DNA of 64,000 nucleotides from Candidatus Krumholzibacteriota bacterium (GCA_024275485.1 JAJRZA010000036.1:108851-172850); one strand, 5' to 3'; positions 36,336 through 46,365 are shown, numbered from the stretch's first letter. Translations and numbers: made by a program. The notes: generated by a model from the sequence alone, not told the origin.

Positions 36336-37561
36336 TTCTCATTCTCCATGGGCTGTGACCCCGAGGGTTCAATGGTAACCAGTGTCAGATCGTCTCGATA
36401 CTTGGCCAGACCGAAATCCAGGGCTGCCGTAGCCAGATTTTCAGCAAGATCGGTCCCGGAAAGACCACCCAGAGTTTCCAGCAGATTCTGCATTTGGCCT
36501 TCCCCAAAAAACTCGTCTTCTCCATTTTGAGCTTCGGTCAAACCGTCGCTGAACATCAACAGACACTGCCCGGGTTCCAGAACCAACTCCAATTCCGTAC
36601 CGGGAGTATACATGGTGTTGTCAACCAATCCCAGCAGAAGCCCCGTCACCGGCAATTCCTTTACCTGGGCATCTCCATCCAGAAGCATCGCCTTGGGTAA
36701 TCCACCACCCACCATACGCACAACCCTGGAATTTGGGTCCAGGACAACCACCGAAGCCGCCACGGGAATATCACGGGGCAATCCCTTGTGCATGATCTGA
36801 TTCAGGGCGACCATGATTTCCCCAGGCCCCAAATCCTGATTGGCAAGGGATCCGGTGGCAAATTTCAGCAGGGCCGTGCCCAACGCCGCCTGGACCCCGT
36901 GACCGGCGCTGTCGGCCACCACAATGGCCCATCGACCACCGAACAAGGGAACAAAATCATAAAAATCGCCACCAACAGCCATGGCCGGACGGTAAACAAC
37001 ATGCAAATCCCAATTTGGCAAGGCAGGCATCTCTTCTGGGAAGAACTTTTTCTGCACGATGCGCGCCCAGTCCAGTTCGCGCTGCATTTCCAGGTCCCGT
37101 GATTTCAAATCGTCCTTTTGTCTCAAAGTAAGATCCAACTCGTGGATCTTGTTTTCAAGGGTGGCCTGAAGGCTTCTGCGATTGATGGCGTTGGTCAAAG
37201 TCAGCATGAACATGTCGTTGTCCAGTGGTTTTTCGAGATATTGAAACAGCCCCACTTCGTTGATTGCCCTGATTGCGTTCTCCTTGTCGGCATAACCCGT
37301 CAACAGGACTCGCGGCAAATCGGGATCCAGATCCCGCACCCCGGCCAGGAATTCCAATCCGTTCATCTCCGGCATCATAAAGTCGGAGACCACCACATCT
37401 GCCCGATTGGATTGCAAAAACACCAGGGCCTCCCGTGGATTTTGAAAAGTTTTTACCCGGTAATCCGTTTCCAGACCCAGCACCGCTGCCAGGGAACGGG
37501 TGACCATCGGTTCATCATCAACCAGCACAACCAATGCTTCTGCCGCGAATGATTCGAGCAT
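36332..37561 (-). CDS. Receiver-PP2C (SpoIIE-type) serine phosphatase
   Basis: An N-terminal receiver (1-125; LVDDEPMV, VVSDFMMPEMNG, LLTGYADK, LEKPLD) is joined by a coiled coil (about 130-175) to a PP2C-like phosphatase. Metal residues appear in AVGGDFYDF, VVADSAGHGVQAA, FSDGLTEAQ and KYRDDLTLV, so it looks active. RsbU/RssB-like proteins of this type dephosphorylate anti-anti-sigma factors or other Ser-phosphoproteins after receiver phosphorylation. No STAS or RsbW partner is in the window. Its ATG overlaps the stop of the transporter-HEAT gene by one base (TAATG). Confidence 0.92.
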   Translation of the reverse strand: MLESFAAEALVVLVDDEPMVTRSLAAVLGLETDYRVKTFQNPREALVFLQSNRADVVVSDFMMPEMNGLEFLAGVRDLDPDLPRVLLTGYADKENAIRAINEVGLFQYLEKPLDNDMFMLTLTNAINRRSLQATLENKIHELDLTLRQKDDLKSRDLEMQRELDWARIVQKKFFPEEMPALPNWDLHVVYRPAMAVGGDFYDFVPLFGGRWAIVVADSAGHGVQAALGTALLKFATGSLANQDLGPGEIMVALNQIMHKGLPRDIPVAASVVVLDPNSRVVRMVGGGLPKAMLLDGDAQVKELPVTGLLLGLVDNTMYTPGTELELVLEPGQCLLMFSDGLTEAQNGEDEFFGEGQMQNLLETLGGLSGTDLAENLATAALDFGLAKYRDDLTLVTIEPSGSQPMENEK

Positions 37562-40500
37562 TATCCAGACCTTCCGGCGAGTTCGCGCAACCTTCGGGCC
37601 ACCGTGCGAATGATGCCCTTGGCGATGCGCACATCGTCTGCCAAAAGATCATTGAATTCAATGCTTTCCAGGCGCAACAATCGACTGTCCTGGACAGCGG
37701 TTGCCGTCATCACCCTTGGCTCGTCGTCAAACAGCGCCCAGGTACCAAACGACTCTTTGGGGCCCACCTCAACCACAAGTTTGTCCCCTTGATGCAAAGA
37801 GACCTTGCCCTGAAGCACCAGGTACAAAGCATCCGGTGGGTCATTCTCACGATAGATTTTATCTCCGTCAAGAAAAGACACCTCACGGGAGATGGCGGCC
37901 AAGGCGGCCATTTGATCGGTGGGTACTTCGGAAAAAACGTCCACACCCTGCAGGATTAGGACTTTTTCGATTGCACTTAGCATTTCATCTCCCGTTGGTT
38001 CCAGATATGGTGCAGCGGCGGTGTTGTCCACCGTGCCTCCAGCAAAAATAGCACAGGCGGCAAGCCATGGATCGCAACTGCTGCCCAAAAACTCAAGAGC
38101 TTCTGCCGGATCGCTCAACTCTTCACCGGGGTTGATTCCTGCTTCCAACCAGGCCGTTTCAATTTCCTGATCATCGATCAGCACCTGCACCAACTGACCG
38201 TGTGGCCTGGTCAGGATGTTATCCAGAAACTCCTGGGCATTGGCTTTGAGGAGGCGCCGACCACTGACAACTCCAAGGTAGGCGCTCAACAAATCCTGGG
38301 GCGAATAGAGCAGCCCCAACAGACGGAAGACACTTTCCAGACGCAGCCGTTGGGTTTCTCCAATGGCCTGCAGAAGCAAACGGGCAGCATCCCCTTTTTC
38401 CGGCAGCAAGACACCCATTCTATCCAGTTGAATGAACCGACTCGCCTCCACCGCCACCTCTTCACTGACAATGCGGGCATCAAATTCCAGATCAGGATAC
38501 CGGGCGCGCAACTTTCCCAGGGCTTTCAAGACAATAAAACGAAGCTCAGGTTCGTGGGTGGCCAAACGACGCAACAGCACAGCCACCGAACGTTTGGTGG
38601 GAACGCCGGAAAGAATTCTGGGAATCTCGGTCCGGGCCCGCAGGGGGTTGGTTCCGGTTAGAAAGAATGTTTCCAAGGCAGCGATAAGATTTTCATCGGT
38701 GCGGGCCAGTTCGGTCAGGGCCAGGCGGGCACTGATGCGCAACTGGGGATGATCCAGTTTTTCCAGCAACCAGGGAACCCTCCTATTATCGCCACGCAAG
38801 CCGAGCCCCTGGATGGCAGCTTCCACAATGACCGACTCGGAATCGGACAACAACTTGTCCCACAAATCATTGTTGCATCCTACAGGCAACCAGGGCGATC
38901 GGGCCAGCACCCGTCGACCTTCCAAACCCCAGACGGTTTCATCGGTCAAAACCTGATCCACCACCAAACGGTTGATCAAGGGGCGCAAATCCTTTCGGTC
39001 GGGATGGTCCAAAATATACGCCACCGCCGCGTTCCGGCACAGAGGGGGGCCACTGATCATCTCAGCCAGAAAATTCCCGGGATCACCTCCGCTCAAACCC
39101 AACTCGTCCAGCACTCCCATGGCCGCCAAACGAACTTCCAGGTTTTCATCCTGCAACAATTTTTTCACTGCCGGCCGATCTTCCCTGGTGCCGTTGAAAC
39201 GCAGAATATTCAGGGCCTTGCGGCGAATATCCGCTGAATCATTTGCCAGCAGTGGACGCACTCCAGAAGCCAATTGCGGCAAGGTCACTCCCTGAAGCAT
39301 ATCCAGGGAGTAATTGATTTCTCGTGGTTGCCCGCCCTTGAGAGTTCCCAACAGGATGCCGATGGTGGCTGAATCCTCGATCTGAACCCGCACCTGCTGG
39401 ACATCGATATCCCGGCCGCTGAGAGCCTTGCGAAACGAATTGACGTATTCCTTCCGCATGAAAAAGGCCAGCACCAACCAAAGAATCAAAAGCACCAGAA
39501 TGACCAAGGTGATGCCCTGGGCACCAAATCCCAATCCGGCGGTCAAGAGTAACAACAACATACCGGCCACGCCTCTGGCCCACCGGTCTACAAACATGTC
39601 GATGAAAACCTTGGTCCGTCTTTTGAGAGCCATCGGAATAGGCAGGAAGAGCAACTCCCGGCTGGTTTTATCGAGGCTGTATTTCAAGCTGATGTCACCA
39701 CCGCGCATCAGCATGGCAGCCAGCAAACCCGGCATCACAAACATGGCACCGGCACCCAGGGCCAGCACTCCCGGCAGAACGAACAGGACCTTTCCCGCAC
39801 CCAGCCACCGAATCAGACGAGCTGCCAGCAACCCTTGAATTACAAAAGACAACAAGCTCATGCGGCCATAAAACCGTCCCAAAAACGAAGTCAGTTCTCC
39901 CGGTTCGGAAAAGGCTTCCCAGCTGAGGGCCTTGAACTGGAAATCAATGAAGGAACCAGTCATCACGGTCAGGGAAATGATCCCCACCGTCAAAAGCAAA
40001 TGCCTTGAGCGCAGGATGACTGAAACCACAGTTTTGGACCCCTCGCGGGCGCGGTGTTCTTCATCCCAATCGGACATGATGCGCTGCCGGGCTATCCGCG
40101 CCCGCCACACTCCCCGACTAATCATTCCTGCCAACAGCAGGACCACGAACCCAACCAGCAACAAATCCCGGGTGCCCAGTTTCACCTGGTCCACCAGGAA
40201 ACTTGTCAGCTCTCCGCCAATGAAAGCGCCGGCAATGCCACCAAGACCCAGAATCGGAAAAATCCGTTTGGCCTCCATGGCATCAAATACCGAATTGGCC
40301 AGGAGCCAGAATTGACTGGTGGTCAAACCTGCAGCTACGGCCACCCAGCTGTAAAACAGATAGAAAACCCAGTCCTGTTGGACGGACACCAGCCACCACA
40401 GCAGGACCAGCTGCACGGCCAGAATGGAGGTGGTGATCATGATCAGCCGGTCCAGCCGATGCTTCAGTCCCGCCCGGGCATAAGCGGCCGTCACCGGAGC

Positions 40501-40692
40501 GGCAACCAGCGCTGTCAGGATATACACATACGGGAGATGGTAGGGTTCGAGATGGACCAGAAACAGGGAATCGCGGGCCGGCTTCAGCAGGTAATAGAAA
40601 AACAAAAGGAAAAAATAGTTTGCCACCATCAGGGTGGTCAAACCCTTCTCGCCAGGACGAAGATCTCCCCAGGGACTTTTCAACCAGGTCAT
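37561..40692 (-). CDS. MFS/NTT-like transporter fused to HEAT repeats and a cyclic-nucleotide-binding-like domain
   Basis: The 1043-residue protein has about twelve helices (20-430) resembling ATP:ADP antiporter-type (NTT) MFS proteins (LLKPARDSLFL near the start is typical). A long alpha-solenoid of HEAT-like repeats follows (about 455-870; DSADIRRKALNILRFNGTRE), then a cNMP-binding-like domain (919-1035). In the last, the phosphate-binding cassette reads FGTWALFDDEPRVMTATA; the usual FGExAL glutamate is missing while the Arg is kept, so cyclic nucleotide binding is uncertain. It overlaps the kinase gene by four bases. Transport, sensing, or both are possible. Confidence 0.85.
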   Translation of the reverse strand: MTWLKSPWGDLRPGEKGLTTLMVANYFFLLFFYYLLKPARDSLFLVHLEPYHLPYVYILTALVAAPVTAAYARAGLKHRLDRLIMITTSILAVQLVLLWWLVSVQQDWVFYLFYSWVAVAAGLTTSQFWLLANSVFDAMEAKRIFPILGLGGIAGAFIGGELTSFLVDQVKLGTRDLLLVGFVVLLLAGMISRGVWRARIARQRIMSDWDEEHRAREGSKTVVSVILRSRHLLLTVGIISLTVMTGSFIDFQFKALSWEAFSEPGELTSFLGRFYGRMSLLSFVIQGLLAARLIRWLGAGKVLFVLPGVLALGAGAMFVMPGLLAAMLMRGGDISLKYSLDKTSRELLFLPIPMALKRRTKVFIDMFVDRWARGVAGMLLLLLTAGLGFGAQGITLVILVLLILWLVLAFFMRKEYVNSFRKALSGRDIDVQQVRVQIEDSATIGILLGTLKGGQPREINYSLDMLQGVTLPQLASGVRPLLANDSADIRRKALNILRFNGTREDRPAVKKLLQDENLEVRLAAMGVLDELGLSGGDPGNFLAEMISGPPLCRNAAVAYILDHPDRKDLRPLINRLVVDQVLTDETVWGLEGRRVLARSPWLPVGCNNDLWDKLLSDSESVIVEAAIQGLGLRGDNRRVPWLLEKLDHPQLRISARLALTELARTDENLIAALETFFLTGTNPLRARTEIPRILSGVPTKRSVAVLLRRLATHEPELRFIVLKALGKLRARYPDLEFDARIVSEEVAVEASRFIQLDRMGVLLPEKGDAARLLLQAIGETQRLRLESVFRLLGLLYSPQDLLSAYLGVVSGRRLLKANAQEFLDNILTRPHGQLVQVLIDDQEIETAWLEAGINPGEELSDPAEALEFLGSSCDPWLAACAIFAGGTVDNTAAAPYLEPTGDEMLSAIEKVLILQGVDVFSEVPTDQMAALAAISREVSFLDGDKIYRENDPPDALYLVLQGKVSLHQGDKLVVEVGPKESFGTWALFDDEPRVMTATAVQDSRLLRLESIEFNDLLADDVRIAKGIIRTVARRLRELAGRSG

Positions 40693-41546
40693 TGGTTCTC
40701 ACCAGATGACACCGGCAAAATCACCGTCATCTCGGCACCACCGTCTGGCCCATTGGCTGCGGTGATCTCGCCACCAAAACCCTCCACGATTTCCCGGGAT
40801 ATAAACAGACCCAACCCTGAGCCTTTTTCGCATTCCTTGGTGGTCCAGCCGGAGCAAAAAAGAGAATTGATATCGTTGGTGGGAAGCCCCGGCCCGCTAT
40901 CGCTGATGCTGATGCAAATATTTTCCGCCTCCCGGCAACTTCGGATATGGATGTTGCCCTTGCCTTCCATGGCGTCGATGGCGTTGGTCAAAAGGTTGGC
41001 AAAAACCCGTCCCAATCCTCCAGGCTGAACTTTGACCAGAACGTCGGGGTCCAGCTCATTGACCACCGTCACTCCATTTTTCAAGTGATGATTCAAAAGG
41101 AGCAGTACCCGATCCATGACATCGTGGGCGGGCAGCACTACCGGGCCTTCTGGTTCTCCCCTACCAGCCTTGCGCAGATGATCGATCATTTCCAGGGTTC
41201 GATCCATGCTCTCGCCAACTACACCACGGGTGTCGTCCAGGGCCTTGAGGACCTTCTGCACTCCGGCCGGATCAGAATCGGCACCACCTTCGGCAGCCAG
41301 GATCGTGCGCAATTTATCCAAGGCCTTGCCTCGGGTGTGCATGGCGCAGCCGAGGGCGCCCAGGGGTGTGTTCAGATCGTGGGCAATGCCAGTAAGGAGA
41401 CGACCCAGGCCGGCTTGTTTGTCCAGCTCCTGGAGTTGTTTCAAAAGCTCGTTGACTTGGCTGGTGCGTCGACGCAAGAGCACCGATTGCACCAGGAAAA
41501 GGGCCAGGATCAGCACCAGACTCACATACATAATTATTTGAACCAT
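40689..41546 (-). CDS. Histidine kinase with membrane anchor and no sensor domain
   Basis: This short, 285-residue kinase has one N-terminal helix (IIMYVSLVLILALFLVQSVL), a short coiled coil, a phospho-acceptor motif GIAHDLNTPLGALG (H56), and a complete ATPase domain: N-box NLLTNAIDAM, G1 SDSGPGLP, G2 EKGSGLGLFISREIV. No periplasmic or PAS input domain is present, so another protein must supply the signal. It is the first gene of the seven-gene operon (25 bases after the pseudouridine synthase stop) and overlaps the next gene by ATGA. Confidence 0.9.
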   Translation of the reverse strand: MVQIIMYVSLVLILALFLVQSVLLRRRTSQVNELLKQLQELDKQAGLGRLLTGIAHDLNTPLGALGCAMHTRGKALDKLRTILAAEGGADSDPAGVQKVLKALDDTRGVVGESMDRTLEMIDHLRKAGRGEPEGPVVLPAHDVMDRVLLLLNHHLKNGVTVVNELDPDVLVKVQPGGLGRVFANLLTNAIDAMEGKGNIHIRSCREAENICISISDSGPGLPTNDINSLFCSGWTTKECEKGSGLGLFISREIVEGFGGEITAANGPDGGAEMTVILPVSSGENQ

Positions 41547-41571
41547 GGCCGTGACCTCAACGGGGTTAAGG

Positions 41572-42360
41572 TTATTTCCTATTCAATTCCGCCACCGCCC
41601 GGATGGACTGGATCTCCCTGGCCGAGAGGTCGCGCCATTTGCCCGGGGCTAGATATCCCAGACGGACATCACCGATACGGATGCGGCGCAGATAAAAAAT
41701 CTTGTGGCGCAGAGTGGACAACATGCGGCGCAGCTGACGCACCTTGCCATCGGTCAGTACAATATTCAGTACGGTGCGGCGATTCATCAACTCCACAATT
41801 CGAACCGACCTGGGCTTGAATGCTCCCAGTTTCGGCAAGACAATACCCGCCTCCATGATACCAACTTCCAACTCCGTCAACTCGCCTTCCACCTGGACCC
41901 GGTACTCATGCTCCAGTTGGTCCGTTTCGGTCAAGGCATTACCCCATTCCTTGTCATTGGACACCAGAATCAAACCCGTGCTGCGGCTGTCCATTCGTCC
42001 CACCGGTCGCAATCCCGGTACATCCGACGGTAAGCAATCAACAACCAGCTGGCAATCCGCCCCATCGGACGGCACACAAACCACCCGCGATGGCTTGTTC
42101 AGGACCAAGTATGAGAAAATCACCTGTCGCAGGAGTTCGTTATCCAAAAATATCTCACTGGCGGGACCAATCATGACTTTTGGATCTACTTCGAGCCGGC
42201 CATCCACCTGGACCCGCCCGGACGCAACAATTGATTCCGCCACCTTCCGGGTGCCAAATCCAGCCTTTTGCAGAGCTCTGCCCAGTCCCATGGAACGCTT
42301 GGGGATCCACAGGGGCCCTAAGTATTGACTCTGATTTTTCCCGGATCCGCCATAAACCAT
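41572..42360 (-). CDS. RsuA/RluB-family pseudouridine synthase
   Basis: An S4 RNA-binding domain (GLGRALQKAGFGTRKVAESI) precedes a pseudouridine synthase core with catalytic Asp in VGRMDSRSTGLILVSND and the family blocks LEHEYRVQVEGEL and GKVRQLRRMLSTL. It should modify a uridine of rRNA. I chose the ATG at 42360 with GGAAGGA ten bases upstream; 42387 and 42291 are alternatives, the last starting at the S4 domain. The 79 bases upstream contain phased TTCCGGAT repeats. The gene is followed at 25 bases by the kinase of the signalling operon. Confidence 0.9.
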   Translation of the reverse strand: MVYGGSGKNQSQYLGPLWIPKRSMGLGRALQKAGFGTRKVAESIVASGRVQVDGRLEVDPKVMIGPASEIFLDNELLRQVIFSYLVLNKPSRVVCVPSDGADCQLVVDCLPSDVPGLRPVGRMDSRSTGLILVSNDKEWGNALTETDQLEHEYRVQVEGELTELEVGIMEAGIVLPKLGAFKPRSVRIVELMNRRTVLNIVLTDGKVRQLRRMLSTLRHKIFYLRRIRIGDVRLGYLAPGKWRDLSAREIQSIRAVAELNRK

Positions 42361-42395
42361 TCTATGGTATTCCTTCCCAATTCCCAACTGATACG

Positions 42396-42439
42396 TTCCG
42401 GATCATTTCCGGATGCTGTCCAGATTTTTTCCGGATTTT
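42396..42439. repeat. Four 11-bp phased repeats with TTCCGGAT core
   Basis: TTCCGGAT begins at 42396, 42407 and 42429, and a degenerate GTCCAGAT at 42418, giving an exact 11-bp period over four units. The cores contain the palindrome TCCGGA. The array lies between the cyclase stop and the pseudouridine synthase start, on the upstream side of the synthase/signalling series. An array with one copy per helical turn could bind a protein cooperatively; simple slippage is also possible. Confidence 0.75.
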
Positions 42440-43081
42440 TCAGCGCCAGGCAACCGCCCGCACCGGGGAAGCTTCTGTTTGATACAATTTCAACGGAGCC
42501 GCCATGAAATGCACCACCAATCCGGCCAGAGACTCCAGGCCGGTGAGATTTTCAATGTTGACCATACCCGCAGCAGCACACCGGTCGTGGGCCTCGGAAC
42601 CGTTGAAACTGTCCAGGCTAGGAGTATCCAACCCCACACCTTTCAAGTTCGATGCAGCCAAAACACCAGCCAACTCCCCACTCAGCCAGGGCCAGTGGCG
42701 GTAATAATTTTCGGTTCCCCAATGCCGATCCCAACCGGTGTGAAAGAGCACAAAATCAACTTCCGCCAATTTGTGCCCGGACAGCAGATCGACCGTGAGA
42801 ACTTCAGGTGTTTGGTTGTCCTGGCCTTTCTCTGAAGCATCGATCACCAAGGCCAATCCGGCAAAACGATCCACAGGCACTTTATCCAGGGCAGGTTGGC
42901 CAGCCAGAAAATGCAACGTGCCATCCAAATGTGTTCCCACGTGGCAGCCAAACTCAATACTGCTGGACATATGACTGTCAATCCCGTGCTCGGAATGACG
43001 ATGAATCTTCAGGGGTTGCCGGTCACCAGGCCACTGGGGCATTCCAGGTACAATCACATGGCTCAGGTCTATCAGTTCCAA
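42440..43081 (-). CDS. Cyclase-family metal hydrolase (kynurenine formamidase-like)
   Basis: The 213-residue protein matches the cyclase family (pfam04199). The metal-binding signature HVGTHLDGTLHF is present, along with the opening MELIDLSHVIVPGMPQWPGD and a second block GVGLDTPSLD. Members hydrolyse formamides, cyclic amides or related substrates; the real substrate is unknown and tryptophan genes are absent nearby. The ATG is 12 bases after the DUF503 stop, so the two genes are probably co-transcribed. Confidence 0.87.
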   Translation of the reverse strand: MELIDLSHVIVPGMPQWPGDRQPLKIHRHSEHGIDSHMSSSIEFGCHVGTHLDGTLHFLAGQPALDKVPVDRFAGLALVIDASEKGQDNQTPEVLTVDLLSGHKLAEVDFVLFHTGWDRHWGTENYYRHWPWLSGELAGVLAASNLKGVGLDTPSLDSFNGSEAHDRCAAAGMVNIENLTGLESLAGLVVHFMAAPLKLYQTEASPVRAVAWR

Positions 43082-43093
43082 GTTGCAGCTCCT

Positions 43094-43405
43094 TTAACCG
43101 GAATAAAACGTTTCACTGTGAATATCCCGCCGCAGATCACCGACCTCGAATTCAGTGGAAAAAAGGATGCGCTCGGCCTCATCCAGCATTCCTGTCACTT
43201 GTGTCTCCTGCCCTGACACCACACTGATGGCCAGAAAAACCCGCCTGATCAGATCGGCCGGTCCCACCTGGGCTACAGAGAAATCGTGATTTCGCAATCG
43301 CTGGGTCAGTGCCCGCAAAGGTTTCCTGCGGTCTTTCAGACTGTGGGCTTCCTGCAAGACCAGGTCGGCGATCAGGGTGCCCGTGTAAACTCTAACATCG
43401 TCCAT
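43094..43405 (-). CDS. DUF503 (YlxP-like) protein
   Basis: The chosen ATG at 43405, with GGAG five bases upstream, gives a 103-residue protein with the DUF503 pattern: a beta strand, EAHSLKDRRKPLRALTQRLR, then VAQVGPADLIRRVFLAISVVS. The frame runs 21 codons further upstream without a ribosome site. DUF503 proteins are small ferredoxin-like folds often found near ribosome maturation genes; their function is not established. Presence next to a pseudouridine synthase and cyclase gene gives weak support for an RNA-related role. Confidence 0.85.
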   Translation of the reverse strand: MDDVRVYTGTLIADLVLQEAHSLKDRRKPLRALTQRLRNHDFSVAQVGPADLIRRVFLAISVVSGQETQVTGMLDEAERILFSTEFEVGDLRRDIHSETFYSG

Positions 43406-43491
43406 AACATCTCCGGCTGTCCGGGTCCCAACAGAGGCCAGGAACCCCAAACTACAGGAAAAACCCATTGTTGTCAGGTTCTAAGCCTCAG

Positions 43492-43524
43492 AAAAAACGT
43501 CCCTCAGGCGGGATCCGTGGGGCG
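43492..43524 (-). terminator. Decayed terminator downstream of metalloprotease pseudogene
   Basis: On the minus strand an imperfect CG-rich stem ending GGGACG runs into TTTTTT. It occupies the same place, and has a similar arrangement, as the good terminator after the intact paralogue (46494-46520), but several pairs are broken. Confidence 0.35.
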
Positions 43525-43538
43525 CAGAAGCCGGTCGA

Positions 43539-46358
43539 CTACTTGGCCAGAGTCATCTTGGCCGTGGCTTCGAAACCAACGGTGCGCAGGCGGGCCAGGT
43601 ACAAACCGGCGGCAACAGAACGACCATCGTCACTTTTCCCGTCCCAGTCGAGCTGCTGTTCGCCTTCGGCCATGGTGCCAACAAAAAGGGTACGCACCAC
43701 ACGACCACGCAAATCCAGCACCTGAACAGAAGTGTGAGCCTCTTTCGGCAGGCGGAAGCTGATCCGGGTCATGGGGTTGAAGGGGTTCGGATAGTTCCCC
43801 TTCAGAGCGAATACCAATGGGGTGCCGGCAGCACTGATACCATCGGTCACTTCCATGGTCAAAGGAACAATGCCCGGGCTGCCAATGGCATTGTGGGCAA
43901 TAACAACCCAGGCTTCATAGGTTTGCGCATTCAGGCCCGAGGAATCGAAGCTCAGGGTGAGGGTTTCACTCTGACCTTCATTCACCGCGCCGCCCAGGGG
44001 GTCAACAGCCAACCAGGGAACAGGCACAATGATGCTGAACCCGGCATCGGAAACATCCTCGGCAGGTCCGTTGCTGCTGCTGATTCGAACCAAGGCGTGG
44101 ATGCTGCCCGATCCGCCAACCACCATGTCATAAGAACCGGTGTTGGCCAGATCCGTGGTCAGCACATTCCAATTGCTTCCTCCATCGTAGGATATGGCCA
44201 CGTCAACAAAATCGACGCCACCGAAAGTATTCCAGGTGATGGTTTCGTTAGCGCCCACGAAGATTTCTTCTCCGCCATTGGGGTAAGTCACGATCAGCTC
44301 GGAAATGGCCTGGGTTAAGGTTATGGTCTGGGCGATACTATGGGGGTTTGCACCAAAATTATCGCCTACAATGGTGTTGGGAATCAGGAGATCACCACTG
44401 AAGGAAGCGTCCACGGTCAAACTGACGGTGGCCTCCGCACTCTCGTCTTCAATGATGACGCCATAATTTTGAGCCCCCGTGGTTCCGTGCCAAAGCACCA
44501 GGGCTCCGTCGCCATTGTTATGATTGCTGACCAGGGGGCCGTAGGTTCCACCAATAAAATCGGTGGATGAATTGACCGTCACACCAGCAGGAAAGTCCAT
44601 GGTCACATCCGTCAGCCATTCTTCATCCGGGCTTCCGTTGTACACAGTGAAATTCACCGAGAAGGTGGTTCCGGGCAGATAAGTGGTGATGTTTGCAGTC
44701 AGGGTACTGCCGGCGACGCTTTTGTCACTGGGAGGACCCGCCGGGTAGTTGCCCCAAGCCGTAACTTAGTAGTTCAGGACGGACCCTGTTTCACCATTGT
44801 TGGTCACGCCAATGAATTCCTCTGTGGTCTGGCCAACTACCAGGCTCACGTCCACGCTGGCGACATCCAATTCAATGCCGGGTACGGGCAGGCCTTCGGT
44901 CTGCATGACAGTAAGGTTATAGGTGCTGCTGAGTCCGGTTTTGGCGGCATTGCCCACCACCAGACCCGCCCAGGCAATGTCCTGCAAGGGAATCTGGCAG
45001 CTGTAAAAGCCGTTGTTGTTCCCGTCAAGGGACATGATTTCGATGGCACCGGTGCCATCGGTCTTTTCAATGTGGAAACTTACAGTCATGGGTTCGCCGG
45101 TGTTGGCACCGTTGAATTGCACATCCAGAGTACCGTTGAAATCTCCGGTGAAACCAAGCAGGCGGAAGGTGTTGGCCGCCAGATGTTGCACCGATCCGCC
45201 ATAATTGAACGGATAGCTGGTGATTTCGGCCATAAAGTTGCCGTGCGGGTATTGGGCAGCTTCACTATAACCAACGCCGGGAACTGCACGATATCCCGTG
45301 CCATAGTTCCAGGCCGTAAAATGAGCCCACCCTTCGGCGAGGGTGCTGCCATAGCTGTTCACGATGGCTTCGTAGGAATCCATCACCGACTCGCTGGTGT
45401 GAGTACCACGCCAATCCCAGAAATCGGTGATGAAGCCAACACCCCAGGTTTCGCTCATCCAGGTTTGCCAGACACAATCCTCGTAGGAGCCGGTGCCGCC
45501 ATTGTCCAGGGGCGATTCGGGATGGCGAATAGGGCTGTCGCCGGGCAAATAGTTGTAGTAGTCGTTGACGCCGTCGAAAACCACATCTTCGACCCAGGTT
45601 GCATCAACTTCGATCCAATCGCCTTCGCTCCAGCGACTGGTGGCGAATTGGGTGGCGTGCTTGAATTCGTGGGCGGCGGTCACCTTGGCGGCACCCCAAA
45701 CACTGCCTTCGGGGTCATTGTTGGGAGGAAAACCCAGGAAGGTGTTGTGCATGACGATGCGCGTCGTACCCTGGCTGGAGTTGACGACCGTGGTGTAACC
45801 ATAGCTTTGCATGGCAAGAAACGAAACTGCATAGGTTCCCCCACCAATTGGGGGAGCCTGAAAGTGATGTGTGACCACCTCGATTTCCCAGGAAGTTTCC
45901 AAATATCCAGCCACTTTTTCCACAAAATCGGGAACACCGTTGGCGGGATCCACATCAAGAGCCGGCACTGCGTCGCCACCACCAGTGAAATAGGTCAGAT
46001 TAAAGTGACCACCAAGACTGATGTAGGTAGACCGAGCTGGTTCCACCGTGAGGTACTCTTCAATTTTCTGCATTGATTCTCGTGACAAGCGATTGCGCAA
46101 TGCTTCAAATTCCTGAACCAGAGGCGTAACGCACTTCAGGGGTGCAAAACCCTCAACCTGATACCGGGTCGGAACCTGGCTTGGGTCGAAGACATGGTGG
46201 AATTTGATCAGGAGGGCTTCTTCAGGGCTGAGAATACCGGAGGCCAGGTCGGAATCCACCCTGGCCAGGAATTCCTGGGCGAAAGTCAACGGAGCAGCCA
46301 GTGCATAGCCGGCCAAATGAAACATCAGAATAACGACGAGCAATAGCGATCGGATCAT
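43539..46358 (-). pseudogene. Secreted metalloprotease paralogue interrupted by in-frame TAA
   Basis: This copy is collinear with the intact neighbour: signal peptide, AHEFKHATQFATSRW zinc motif, middle beta domains and a FlgD-like tail with GNYPNPFNPMTRISF. At 44768-44766 the frame has TAA (VLNY-stop-VTAWGNYPAG), where the intact copy reads VLNFDVAVWGN. The same frame is open on both sides to 43539, so one codon separates the 530-residue protease part from a 408-codon C-terminal part. Without readthrough the product would keep the catalytic region but lose the C-terminal sorting domain. Protein identity to the copy at 46535 is very high in the last 270 residues and somewhat lower in the protease part. 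Confidence 0.85.
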
Positions 46359-46365
46359 TCCTTTT

